A stretch of 64,000 nucleotides of DNA from Amanita rubescens. Lineage: Eukaryota; Basidiomycota; Agaricomycetes; Agaricales; Amanitaceae. The notes under the pieces are model-generated. The model was not told where the DNA came from. It ran no database searches and worked only from the letters and a program-made list of their open reading frames with translations. Shown here piece after piece: positions 1-10,839 of this stretch (position 1 is its first letter; each line of letters opens with the position of its first letter). The stretch is taken from positions 1 to 64,000 of the forward strand of contig WION01000060.1 in NCBI GenBank assembly GCA_015039365.1, read 5' to 3'. A program made the translations under genes and the position numbers.

Positions 1-63
1 TATAGCTGATTCACATCATTCCGAATCCCCTTTTCTCGGAATGGAACTGTATTATCGGAACCA

Positions 64-429
64 TCAGGAAAAAGGGGAAAAAACTAATTGCAACTAATTG
101 GATCTGTGATGCTGGAGCACTAGTTGTCTGATTGTCTGATCATCTGGCCAATGCTGGACCACTAATTGTCTGATTGTCTAATTGTCTAATTGTCTGACAT
201 TGTCTAACAACAGGCAGTCAGACGGCATCAGACAGCATTAGACAATGTCAATCAATTAGACAATTAGACCACTAGTATGCCAGTGCTGGTTAGACCTGGT
301 TAGACAATCAGACAATTAGACAGCTAGTGTTCCAGCACTGGCCAGATGATCAGACAATCAGATAACTAGTGTTCCAGCTCCCCAGATCCAATTAGTTGCA
401 ATTAGTTTTTTCCCCTTTTTCCTGATGAC
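64..429. repeat. Foldback (palindromic) CpG-poor element
   Basis: About 44 bp at the left (from ATCAGGAAAAAGGGGAAAA through GGATCTG) reappear as the reverse complement at 383-427. Between them lie many short units of the GTCTGATT/GTCTAATT type, in forward orientation in the left half and inverted in the right half, so the whole unit can fold on itself. It carries no reading frame. I see one CpG inside, against a normal density outside. It looks like a MITE-type or satellite-derived hairpin; I see no clear target-site duplication. Confidence 0.75.
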
Positions 430-833
430 GCCGAGGAAGAAAAAAAACTCGGGCTTACGCTACTACTCTTTTCTTCTCCCAAACTATAACTACAATAATG
501 ACGGTTAGTGTCCTTGGCTTCGTTTAGGTTCAAATCCAATTTCAATACGCATATCCACGTGACTCGTAAACCTGGGATGGCTTTTTTGAAAGGTTGGAAT
601 TGGCGTAGTTGACATCGCTTTGATCACCACCTTGGACAACATCTACTTTGACCTCAAGCCCTCCCTGCGAGCCAAATTAGTGAACAACAGAAGGGGTTGA
701 AAATGCCACTTACTCTAGGGTTAGTACTTGAGGGAATCTTGGGATCGGTTGTCGCTACAGTGGAGAATCTAGTGTGGGATTCGTGACTGGTTGACTGTCT
801 CGACTCAGAATCGCCAAATCGTATCACAGTGTT
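430..833. other. Gene-free stretch between foldback element and DUF6534 gene
   Basis: No reading frame or family resemblance recognised. It should hold the 3' untranslated region and terminator of the minus-strand membrane protein gene that ends at 834; no specific signal was identified. Confidence 0.4.
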
Positions 834-2692
834 CTATGCATTGGTATGATGAATATTATCAAGCCGCGCGCTGGGGGTAGAAACACTCACGACCGAAAGA
901 TTATTGGATTTCCTGTGATTTTTCGCACCCTTCCGGGCATTCAACCTGGGATAAAATTCGTGAAAATCTGACGTATGGAAACATGGAAACGCAATTGCCA
1001 CTAACATCGCGAGATAACTGTTGACATAGACTGATTGACAAAAAGTGTTAATTTTTCTCCAGATGCGAAGCATCATGCTCACGTTTTGGAACCAAGAATT
1101 CAATGCCCTGGAACACCAAATTATGTGGCATGATAGCCACCTTTTTTCCTGTCAGCTTCAATTATAAGAAAGCCAACTTCATGGACTTACAGTGATCACA
1201 GAGGTGAGCGAAAAAATACTAAAATTCCTCGCGTCAACGAGGTATGTCTGCGATGCGCTGTCACTTACCTCGTCAGCGCCCCTGAGATGACTGCATAAGT
1301 CATGATGGTCCAAAGTCTTGATTTTGTCCTGTAAATTGCAGAATATCAGGGGACTACGTAACAACATGTACGAGTTGGATGCTTACTCTTCGAACGTTGT
1401 CCGCCAAATAGCCAGGAAATGACAAATTGCGATGGCGAGCATAAAATCATCGAAGCTGGACATTGATAAACCAAATATTATCGACCACTGTTGTTGATAA
1501 CTCCGACGTCAAAGATATTCGCAAACAAAGTAGGAAACCTACGCGGAGCTGACTGAGTTGCGGTAATGTAGAGACGCTATATCTGTTAAGGAAGTTCACA
1601 TCTATTGAAAGGGATCGCCGGTCCGACTCACAGCTTGACCAAGAAGACTAATTCAAGACGTTCAGTGAGATGGCGGAAACATATCATCAGAACATACGGA
1701 ATCCTGCAGCTAAACAGGCTAAATGTTAGCATGGTGGAAAACATTTAAAAACCCGCGCAAACCATATACAGCCAAGAGGACGAGAATCTACCATTAGGCG
1801 CATTAGAGAAATGAATAAAATCCCTTAGTCCGACGTACCAAAATCCATGACCAAATCCGTTGGTAACGGTTCAAGCTGACTGAAGACGGTAATCTCAATG
1901 GACGATTTCAGACATGCCATAGACACCTACGTATCCATATTCGCCGTGTGTAGAAGCTGAGGGACATTAAAACAGTAAATGTCAATCAAGCGAAGGACAT
2001 GCCACGAACATGCCTTTGTACGACAAGAATGATAAGGACCTGGACATATCAACGTTCAACACCGATTAACATGTTGCCTAACAAGAGAGCGTGTTAGGAG
2101 ACGTACGCTGATCAGAATCTGCAGCTAATATCATGGATAAAATCACGAGGGTAACTGTATCAATCGATGGCTTACTGAAAACAACCTGAATGCGTGTAGT
2201 AAGTCTCAGTGGGAACCTCCAAAAGAAGAGGACGCACCAATGCAACTCCAGGAGGGCATTGTAATCACCGAACGAATCGATCAGATAATGCCAGAATTCA
2301 ATGATGGTGAAGATCATGTGCAACAAGTCTAAAATCCTGTTGTTCCTTAGCTTGATATTCGGAAGAAGGATGGATTCTGGCAGGCACATACCAGAGGAAA
2401 GAGACCTTGAGATCCGAAAAGCGAAAGCTGTAAGTGCAACTTCAGGACAGGTTGTGTGCGTCCACTCACGGCACATTTCTGGAACATATGATCCCCGGGG
2501 AAGTTTTTGTAATACAGGAACGTCTGAATGTTGGTAGATCCATAAAGTCTATGGAACGACTCAGCAAATGATATGGGAAAATGAATCGGACACGAACATT
2601 GCCGTCAACATTGCTCCAATATATAACGCTCCCATGGTTGGTGCTATACTTGTTGCCCGTTCCACTACGAGCGAAATCTCTACCGCTGGCAT
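834..2692 (-). CDS. DUF6534-type multi-pass membrane protein (many introns)
   Basis: Minus-strand gene broken by many short introns, pieced together from conserved blocks of the basidiomycete DUF6534 family. From the start (MPAVEISLVV at 2692) come a GALYIGAML helix, an LYGSTNIQTFLYYKNFP block, RILDLLHMIFTIIEFW, a Ser-Phe-Tyr-Thr-Arg-Arg-Ile-Trp block near 1960, an AIAICHFLAIWRTTF block near 1435, WTIMTYAVISGALT near 1300, MPHNLVFQGIEFLV near 1100, and the hallmark YVNSYLAMLNARK C-terminal block, where an intron with GTTAGT donor splits AT|G of Met. The family is predicted to be plasma-membrane or endomembrane protein with about seven helices; its function is unknown. The exact exon borders in the central part are uncertain. 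No inactivating change is certain. It lies just outside the transposon. Confidence 0.7.
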
Positions 2693-3504
2693 GTTGTCCC
2701 GAAAACTAGTGATAACATGGGTGAAGTCGAAAAGGCGCTGTACTCGATGAGAACCAGATATAATATAACTCTTGGAGTTGATATACATCATTATCACAAA
2801 CCCTCGTTCTAATTATACTTGATGTGTCCTCGTACAGCCTTGTGTTGATTCCTGATTTGGATGATGTTTGCTATCTGGTCAAAGGATTCACAGTGTTACG
2901 GTCAGAGGAAACAACCCTAAACCCCGGAAAATCCAAGTGCATATGGATGGTGTCATAAACTCCCGCCAACAAGACACACCGCTGCCAGATTGCCCGAGGG
3001 GTTGGAGAAACATCTTTGATTGAGGCGTGGGACTCCGAGTCGGCCGGGTAGCTCGGCGCGCCCATGACTCCAGTGCTGTCAGAGATGACATAACAGATCC
3101 TACTTTGAATGTTATTCGGATATATGAAAGCTAAAGATAAATTGCATGCAAGTTCAATATTGCAGAATATGGCACGTTCTTATGGTTGCCATAGCAAAGA
3201 CGAGGGCCCAAAATCGTGTGAATCTGACTTGACTCAAGATGCCTACAACTTTCAGATACAAACCAAATCAGATATTACAGCTGGGCAGTCACACTCACGT
3301 TTCCGCAGTAGCCGCCTGTTCTCACTGTCATTGAAATCTAAGGTTAAGCTTACATGATTGATCCCAGTTCTAATATAGGGCTTGAACGTTACCTCGATAC
3401 GAGGTCTCGGATGGACATCAGATGGCTTATCCCATCTCAAGCGTTCACGTATCTGTGATGAGTGGATCAGGTCAAGCCGGTCAAGAAGGTTTAGTAACAC
3501 ATTG
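2693..3504. other. Intergenic, no gene recognised
   Basis: Only short overlapping frames on both strands, none with recognisable motifs. It probably includes the promoter of the minus-strand DUF6534 gene and the left flank of the large transposon. Confidence 0.4.
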
Positions 3505-3740
3505 TCGAACTACACTGTATCGAGTATGTCGCTCTAGCGACCGCATACTTTGTAGCGAGTCTGCCGGGAGCAAAATGACCGCTATTGCTGTAGCAGGCCC
3601 ACCGGTGGAATGGCAGCTAGTTATACGTCGCCGTGCGGCACATGAGATCACTGGTAGCATGCCGGATACACATGCCGGGCACGACCTGCCCATCATTTAC
3701 ATTCAATGGATAAAGTACGGGTGTGTGCAATATGTATTGA
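3505..3740 (+). repeat. Left terminal inverted repeat of KDZ element
   Basis: Pairs with 17690-17926 in inverted orientation. It includes an internal palindrome GTCGCTCTAGCGAC about 45 bp from the tip, also present in the right copy. The match is near perfect over the outer ~130 bp and weakens inward, where small indels appear. Confidence 0.88.
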
Positions 3741-3772
3741 ACGCAAATAAAAATTGTTTAGAAGGATTTATT

Positions 3773-4320
3773 TGAGCTCGTAGGATGAGTCGGCATATTG
3801 AAATGGCACTCCATTGCCAGGTATATGCCGGCAGTGACGTACCTTCCCTCCCAATTCAGCAATCAAAGGTGACATGCAGAGGATAGAATCGAACATAAAT
3901 ACAACTACCAGGATTGATACAAACTTACATGTCGCATCAATCAGCACTTGAAACGGCACCACATTCCGGGTTTGTGCCGGACGTGACATCCTTTTCCTGC
4001 CAATTCAGCAGTCGAAGGTAACATTCGAATGGAGTACTCAAAGGAGCTCGAATACGCCCGCCACGCAAGCGAAAATGCACAACTAATGCAGATACCATTG
4101 CCATGACAGGTACAAGACTTGTACTATGGATCGGCATATTCAGATGGCATCACATTGCCGAAAGGATGCCGGTAGTACCTTGTCCTGCACATTCACCAGT
4201 CATATGTAGCATGTGAGGTGAGGTGCTAACGCACATACAACTTCCAGAATTGTTCAAGGCTCGTACTACTACGAATCGGCATAATGAACCGGCATCGCAT
4301 TGCCGAATATATGGTGGAGC
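3773..4320 (+). repeat. Subterminal tandem repeats, left (about four degenerate copies)
   Basis: Units begin near 3773, 3925, 4114 and 4258, so the spacing is about 145-190 bp. Each has a core of the form TCGGCATATT-GAAATGGCA-C, then ATTGCCGG or a variant, then ATGCCGG, often followed by a CCAATTCAGCA block. A matching inverted unit lies at 17395-17650. Such arrays near the ends of DNA transposons commonly serve as transposase binding sites; that role is inferred here. Confidence 0.7.
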
Positions 4321-4398
4321 TTAATTCATAAAGGCTGCATGAATCACCACAGATGTAGACATGTAGATGTTACGTATTCAGCATATACAAAGCTACCA

Positions 4399-5157
4399 TT
4401 AAGCTTTCCCGCTGCTTTTTAATACTCTAATATCTATCTCCGCAATTTTCTGCTTGATATCAGATATACATTCTTCCTCCAAAGTGCGACATATATCAGA
4501 TATGGCCTGATGTACCTCTTCCATCTGCATCAGCTTTGCTACCTCAGAATGGTAGAGGCGATGCGAAGCATCCTTGTAGCTTAGTCCGTATTTTGTCTGA
4601 AGAGCAATGATCTCCGCATGTGCATTTAGGAGCTCACGCTCAGTTGGTGACTAAAATATACCTTAATGCGCTGTACAGTCATACGTTGCTATACATACTG
4701 GTAGGGGAGGTAGTTTGATACCGGAGGCTGGAGAGGCTTTGCTGTGTGTCAGATCCTGCATTGAAAGTGGCTATGAAAGTGCTGGGTGAGCGCTGATGCA
4801 AAGGAACAGTGCCGAAGCATGCTCGGCACATCATAGCACCATCCGGCATATGGGAAGGGTGCCGCAGGTGCGGCTAATATGTACAGCAAGTGCCGAGCGC
4901 ATAGGCCCCGGCATTCAATATAAGATTGGATAAGGACCTACCCCTCCAGCTGCCTGCTTAACATTCAGGTTGATTTTATTTTGTGTAGATGCCAAGGCGA
5001 CGTCTGTGGCGGGAATAAGAAAATCTGGCAACACGTAATGAATACCATCCGGTCCCTCTCTAATGGAATAACCAGGAGGAATATTGAGCGAGGAGCGTGA
5101 GGAAGGGTTATTCGCTGAGGTATCCATTTCAACGATCGGTTTCTGGTACATTAGCAC
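4399..5157 (-). CDS. KDZ-associated small accessory protein (3 exons)
   Basis: Three exons: 5157-4942, 4755-4699 and 4650-4399, all joined in phase 0 with GT-AG borders, giving about 174 aa (164 aa if the Met at 5127 is used). Exon 1 holds the IPPGYSIREGPDGIHYVLPDF block, followed by a basic/amide-rich stretch; exon 3 holds ERELLNAHAEIIALQTKYG and a GLSYKDASHRLYHSEVAKL block, then an alpha-helical tail. This arrangement (a short GPD-x-YLVP domain, then a helical LHAE-LQ-GISYKDAAHRL domain) matches a family I know from basidiomycete genomes near KDZ transposases; its function is unknown. Exon 3 has no Met and is missed by simple frame searches. It lies between the subterminal repeats and the CpG-free insertion, and would be transcribed towards the left end. 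Confidence 0.72.
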
Positions 5158-5254
5158 GCCAGATAATAGATCTTGGAGAACAACGCAGAATTCTCACGTA
5201 ACGCGTGAAATATTATCACGTGGGAAATATCATGTGACACGTAGGGATTGGCTT

Positions 5255-5405
5255 GGGTGAACCCCTGGGTATCCAGATGCATACCCACACCCACACCCTG
5301 TGACATACCCATACCCTCACTCTGGGTATGGGTTTGGATCAGGGTACATGGCAAGCTGACCCATACCCACACCCACTTCCATACCCACACCCACACCCTT
5401 ATGGG
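5255..5405. repeat. CCCAYACCC minisatellite, left block
   Basis: Irregular repeats of CCCATACCC and CCCACACCC with a central inverted GGGTATGGG. It mirrors the block at 6130-6270 and forms part of the inverted ends of the CpG-free insertion. Confidence 0.7.
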
Positions 5406-6129
5406 TTATACCCCTTGATGAAGGTAATGATATGTGTAATATGAGTTAATTAAAATGAAAAAGAAAAGAAAAAACTAGTAATTGAAACTAAGGTGAGTCC
5501 CACCTGAGTCCCTTTTGGCCTTTCCATTCAAAATCATATCCCATCAACATCCCCCTACTCTAGTAGGCCCAGTCCAGCCTCCAATGGTGCTCATCACTGC
5601 CACCTCCTTTAAGCCATGTGAGACAATTTGAAGCAAACAGGACCAGGAGTCTCCTTCCCCTCCATTCCCTTCTGACCCCTCTGTCCCTTTCCTTTGCTGG
5701 CTGACAGAGACTGAGTGACCCCACAGGCCCACCAGCATTGCACCCATGGACCACCAGAAGGAGAACACACTCCTGATCCCCCACCCTCCACCTGAGGTAC
5801 TGCCACCCCCAATTCAACTCTCTAGCCACACCTGTTCTGGAGCAATCCAAACAGTGAAACCCCACCCAGCAGCTCACTACTCAGGCTGCCACCCTAAGAC
5901 CTCAGGTGTACAGGCCACACCCAGGTCCAGCCTCTGTAATCACCACCCTCTGCCATCATCATGACCCATGGAGTGAGCCACTGATGCATGTGGCCCAGTG
6001 GCCCTTCACAGGTTCTGCTTCCAAGGCTCCCCCTGCCCCACTGCAACTATCAGACACCCACACAGGCTGCATTTGTGACCTGGGCCTGGCCTCTGTCCCA
6101 ACAGAGCTACCCACATCCCACCTTATCCT

Positions 6130-6270
6130 GACATAGGAGTGGGTACAGGAGTGGGTATGCCTGATGATACCCAAACCCACATTGAGGGTATGGGTTTGAA
6201 TGAGGGTCCATGGAGTCTGTACCCCCACCCATACCCACTGTACACCCACACCCAAGACCCTCAAGGGTTT
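6130..6270. repeat. GGGTATGGG/CCCATACCC minisatellite, right block
   Basis: Inverted counterpart of the left block: GTGGGTA and GGGTATGGG units first, then CCCACCCATACCC and CACCCACACCC units. Confidence 0.65.
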
Positions 6271-6384
6271 GGCCAACCCATGCCAATCCCTAGTGACACG
6301 ATCAACGAACATTTTTCTTCCGCGATAAAGTCCTCATCCGACACTTCAACCACATTACATACTTGCCGAACGCTAATTATCGCA

Positions 6385-8777
6385 ATGACCTCCCAAGCAA
6401 GCGACGTCACCGAGCTCTCTGCCCAGATTCGCAGCCTCCACGACCTCATCCGCACAGGAATCGAGGATGGCTCAGTACTAATGGTTATGGAGCGGGAGAA
6501 GGGTGCAATGGTAAGCCGATTCGCTCATGAGAACACATACAGTTCGATTATATTACAAAATGCGTTCTACAGGGAAAGCTGTTTGTGAAAATACAGCAGG
6601 CGAAAAACAAGGATCTCAAGGGGCAAGCCAGCTGGATGAGATCGTTTATCAAAGATTGGGGTAGCAACAAGGATAAGGATGGGTTTGTCGAAGGGTGGAA
6701 AAGGCAGTTAAAAGAAGATACAGAAGCATCGGAGAGAAATCACGAAGGGGCGCCTCTTCCATCCAATGCGCCCCCATCCACATTTGCCGTCCGGACAGAG
6801 CAAATGCCGAATATCACCGAAGTCCCCCCTCCATCCAAGGTGCCCCCTCCATCCAAGGTGCCCCCTCCATCCAAGACGCCCCCTCCATCCAAGGCGCCGC
6901 CTTCGTCTATCACACCGCTTCCATCCAAGGCGTCCCTTCCACCCACGGCACCCCCTCCATCCAACGCGCCCCCTCCATCCAAGACGTCTTCTCCATCCAA
7001 CGCGCCCCCTCCACCCACGGCGCCCCATCCATCCAAGACGCCCCCTCCATCCAGCGCGCTCCCTCCACCCAACGCGCCCCCTCCATCCAAGCTGGCCCCA
7101 TCCGTAGATCCATCAAATGCTGTGAATGCCGTTGATGTTGAAGGTAGTGGGGCCATCGTTGATGAACCAAAGGCTGTGAAGCCAAAGCGACGAGGCACAA
7201 AGGGACCCAAGGCAGGAGAGAGTAGAGCAGCAGCTGAGCAAGTGGATGCACCGGCACTCGAGCCCGGCACCGTACCCAAGGCCTTGGCACCAACTTCGCC
7301 GGCACATAACGGATCGACACCGGTGAAGCAGTCGATGTCTGAGAAAATGGACATTGATGTTAACCATAATGTGACACCTCCCTCACGACCAGAGAACCAG
7401 ACAGTGGATGAGAACATGGATGTTGACGTTGATCCCCCCACTCATCAAAAAACACCGGACGCCCCTGCCGTGGATAATGTGCCGGCCAGTAACCTTCGCC
7501 CCAGAAGAATCAGGGTAGAAGAACCCGTTCTGAGTGGTGAGGAAAGCGGTGACGAATCTCAGGATGCGTCCTTCCCGCTGCTGGTTGCGAAGAATAGACG
7601 TCTAGAAAAGGCGAAGGCCCAGGATGACAGTAAAAAGGGACGCCGGCCTGGTCAACCAACCGGCAAGAGGCATGAGAAGCCATGCAAACATTGTGCCCGG
7701 AAGGAAATCGATTGCCAGGAAGATACTGCGCGCGGATCGTGTGTCGCATGTAGGGATGGAAAGTTAAAATGTGAATATGCCGGGGCTAAAGGGAAGCGCA
7801 TATCTAAGATGCTCGAAGCCACCAGTAACGCGCAGAATTCGGTTGGAACGACACATCGTAAAAGGACTGTCCATAGGAAGAGTGCACCGACCGTAGACGA
7901 CAGCGATGAGGGTGGGCAATTGGCTGCTGAAGCGTCTGGATCGGCAAGTCGTGAGCCCGGACCGGCACATCTTGAGCTTGACACGGCAAATTCACGACTC
8001 GGGGTGGCCCTCCACAACCTGGATTACCTCAGATCTATGATGAATGGCGAAATTATGGTGCGCATCGAAAACAAAATGAACGCAATCACCGATCGCCTCG
8101 ACGCCTTTCAGGAAAGAATGAGTCAATTGGAAAAGGTGGAGAGCATGGTGCATGGGATGATGCTCACGCTGTCTGCCATTGCTGGTAGGCTGGATTTAGA
8201 CAACAGGGCGGTTGTAACGCAAGAGGCCGATAACGCATTGGTTCAAAGAGATGCGGTTGGGGCGCAGGTCGCATCCTCAAGGGCCGTGTCAAATCCGGCA
8301 CCTTCTGACCAGCTGTCTTCATCGCCAGCCATCAAGAATGTGTCTCCGGACGTCGCCGTGGTGTTGAACCAGCCGTTGAGCCAGACAGATGCCACGGTGG
8401 CAAATCTGAAAATGCCGATGAATGTGCCACCTGCCGAAGATATGGCAAGTCCGAGCCCCGCACCGCTTCCTGCTCCAACTCGTCCCAAAGTTCAGCTAGT
8501 GCCGGCCACACCTCAAAATTTGCAGGATACGCATTCCACACACAAAACGCTCGTCGGGTCGCAAACTTCAGAACATGCAACATTACCAGTGCCATGTATC
8601 CGGTCTGAGTCCACGTCCAATGGTAATCCAGGGTCAGGAGCAACATTGCCAATGCCATCACCACCGCATACTCGTAGCCGGTCTCGGTCAAGAGGTGATG
8701 ATGATCCAGGGAAGCCAGTCACGAAGCGAAAGGCAACTGATGAAGCGGGAAGTCGAAAGAAGCGGAAAAGAAAGTAG
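6385..8777 (+). CDS. Zn2Cys6-type DNA-binding protein of the KDZ element
   Basis: Exon 1 6385-6510 (42 codons), 62 nt intron, exon 2 6573-8777; phase 0 join, about 776 aa. The N-terminal ~75 residues are helical. A proline-rich tract of PPPSK-type hexapeptides follows (about residues 125-215), then basic patches (KPKRRGTKGPK). At about 412-445 comes a full CX2CX6CX8CX2CX6C binuclear zinc cluster as in fungal GAL4-type regulators, preceded by a basic stretch. A likely coiled coil lies at about 525-585 (MMNGEIMVRIENKMNAITDR region), and the C-terminus is a strongly basic RKKRKRK tail. The zinc cluster sits mid-protein rather than at the N-terminus, unlike typical regulators. It may bind the element's own repeats or regulate transposase expression; that is inference. 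Start choice: this Met is the first after the CpG-free insertion and the exon joins in frame. Confidence 0.8.
6825..7095 (+). repeat. 18-bp coding minisatellite (Pro-Pro-Ser-Lys units)
   Basis: About 15 units of CCCCCTCCATCCAAGGYG and variants encode PPPSKV/T/A hexapeptides within the Zn2Cys6 protein. All indels keep the frame. Confidence 0.85.
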
Positions 8778-8914
8778 TCATAGATTGCCGTGTTTTTTGT
8801 TTATTTATCTTCAATTTATTGTTTTTTATGTTTTTTTGTGTATGGTTAAATGGGTGAACATAAGTATCAAACAAGCATGATTTAACAATCTATGTAGGTT
8901 TAGGGGACTATTCA

Positions 8915-10688
8915 CTATTTACGTTGCCTGGTACTTCTGCGAAGTTCTGGTAATGGCACGGCATCTTGGTTTAAGAGTGCCTGTGCCTGTGCTGGTACCA
9001 CATAGATAGGTTGGCCATTTGGACTGTCATTTGGTCCATTGACTGGTAGAACAGGATGCAATCCACGCTCTATGAGGGTCATCATTTCATGTTGATGAAT
9101 CTGAATCATACTGCCGGAATGGGGCATTGTTGCCGGTGCCTCCACTGGTAATCCGGCATCTTCCAGTGGTGTGCATTCAACTGGCATGCTGGGATACATC
9201 GCACAGTGAACGTCCCCCTTTCTCCGGAATGCCCTGAACCGGAAGGCATGCTCTGGGTTATAAAGGTTTTGCCGATTGATCACATGCTTGAAAAAAGCAA
9301 CTATATCGTTTTTCTTCATGTTGTGTGGGTCTGTCAAAATGAAGCCGGGTGGTATATGATCATCGCTGACAAAGGCCGGCATTTCTTGTTTGACAGTGGT
9401 AAATGGAACACGATCTGAAAATCCGGCACTTGCAAGCTCTGTTTTTATCAGCGTTGTTATTATCATTAAACCTGGAAACCTACTGTAATGCCTGCCAACA
9501 TAGTCTCTCAGTAGCCCTTCCAGGTCTTCCTTGGACCTGCTTTCAAAGTTGATGGGTGGCAGAATTGGAAATCCTTGTGCGGTTAACTGAAGAGCCGGCA
9601 ATACCTGGCTCCCGGCAATATCCGGCGCCGGCACTGGCAAGGCTGGAAGTTGTGGACCCTCCGGCATATCTTCATTCGCAGGGGTGCCTTGTGTCGGCAC
9701 TTGAGCAGTAGCAGCATCCTTAAGCTGGTCATACTGCCGCTTCAACTCCTTGATGTGGTCGCCAAACCCTACTAGCAGTGTGCGAACAACACCTTTATGC
9801 CGTGACACAAATTTACTTTCATTCAAGCCCGCTTGTTTTGCCATATTGTCATAACTGCTTCCATCAGTTTCACACCACCAGATGTAACAATACTCACACG
9901 TTGACAACATATTTATCATCATCGTCCCTAATGTACCCATAGAATGTCACTGCGAACATTCCCATCTTCAGCCAAGCATCGTCGTGCCATTCCGCAATGT
10001 TGCTGCGAGCATTCCTTCTCGCAATACTACAAACAATTCATTAGCAACACGAGCACCCAGACATAGGCAAAAACCGGCATAACGGCAATCAGGACCTTGA
10101 CCGGCACTACTCACTATCGTCGTGTCTTTTCATTATTCCCTTCTCTTTTATAAGTTTCCACTAATTGCATAATGTCGGCTTTTTTATCTTCACCAAATCG
10201 CTCGAAAACAATCTTGGCTGCCTTCGAACGGTAAGGAAAGACTTCACTTTTGTGTATACTGACGTCCTCAATGTTGAGCATAATTTTCAGCTCATTGAGG
10301 ACCTCTTGTTTATATTTCTGATACACTACGTCTAAATAGTTGACTCGATGTGTGGACTTTGATGCTTTGGCAGTGCAATAGGGCCGCCAGTTGTTTGCAA
10401 CCCACCCAGACAGTTCCTGGACATTGGTTAATGATAAATAATGCCGTCAGTGTGATTTCTACGACTGACCACTCCACGTGAATGTTGGACAACTTCGCCT
10501 TTGCTTTGCCAGTATGCGACCATAGCGGTGCAGATCCTGGTTCTAAATATCTTTGTTCGCTCATCTTTGTTGGTACCTGATCGATATTCGTGCTTGAATG
10601 GCTCGATTACACCCCGTTCAGCAGACGAATATTTGCATAACTTTCTGGGTTTCTTGACGGTCTTTTGCGGGCTCTTTTTAGAGGGCAT
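8915..10688 (-). CDS. KDZ-associated accessory protein (4 exons)
   Basis: Exons 10688-10470, 10416-10115, 10026-9898 and 9854-8915 with introns of 53, 88 and 43 nt; phases 0, 2 and 2 fit, giving 529 aa. The start MPSKKSPQKTVKKPRK is basic, followed by KYSSAERGVIEPFKHEYR, a WVANNWRPYCTAKASK block, a YRSKAAKIVFERF block, ARRNARSNIAEWHDDAW, then KGVVRTLLVGFGDHI and the C-terminal DPHNMKKNDIVAFFKHV and RQNLYNPEHAFRFRAF blocks. I recognise this architecture from basidiomycete proteins of unknown function that occur beside KDZ transposases. The last acceptor is an AAG-CAG pair, so one residue could vary by splicing. It is divergently transcribed from the transposase with ~150 bp between starts, suggesting a shared promoter. 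Confidence 0.75.
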
Positions 10689-10839
10689 GACGGCGACAAC
10701 AACAACAGATGTACATTCATGAAGCTGAAAGCCGGCAATACCGATCTGGGACAGGTACCATCTTGTCTGTGGCCTCGTGGTACAATCGATCAAACATGTG
10801 GATTCATAACCCTGTGCACCTTTACATTGCGGACGCCGC

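Larger units (their letters stand above)
5232..6306. mobile_element. CpG-free nested insertion with inverted ends
   Basis: The left end reads GTGACACGTAGGGATTGGC and the right end, on the minus strand, GTGTCACTAGGGATTGGC. Just inside both ends lie minisatellite blocks of CCCATACCC/CCCACACCC units (5255-5405 and 6130-6270), inverted relative to each other. Between about 5241 and 6298 I find no CpG at all, although the stretch is rich in C and G. No convincing coding frame is present. Its right end is only ~80 bp upstream of the Zn-cluster protein start. It is probably a non-autonomous element inserted into the larger transposon. Confidence 0.7.

Noticed and set aside
515..545. tRNA-like B box (GGTTCAAATCC)
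   Set aside because: No matching A box or cloverleaf stems nearby.
5544..5964. Overlapping frames in the CpG-free insertion as genes
   Set aside because: Long frames occur on both strands only because stops are rare in this composition; no domain and no splice pattern.
6740..7441. Antisense open frame of 233 aa over the Pro-rich tract
   Set aside because: It mirrors the repeat of the plus-strand Zn2Cys6 gene; Gly/Asp repeats arise from the same minisatellite.
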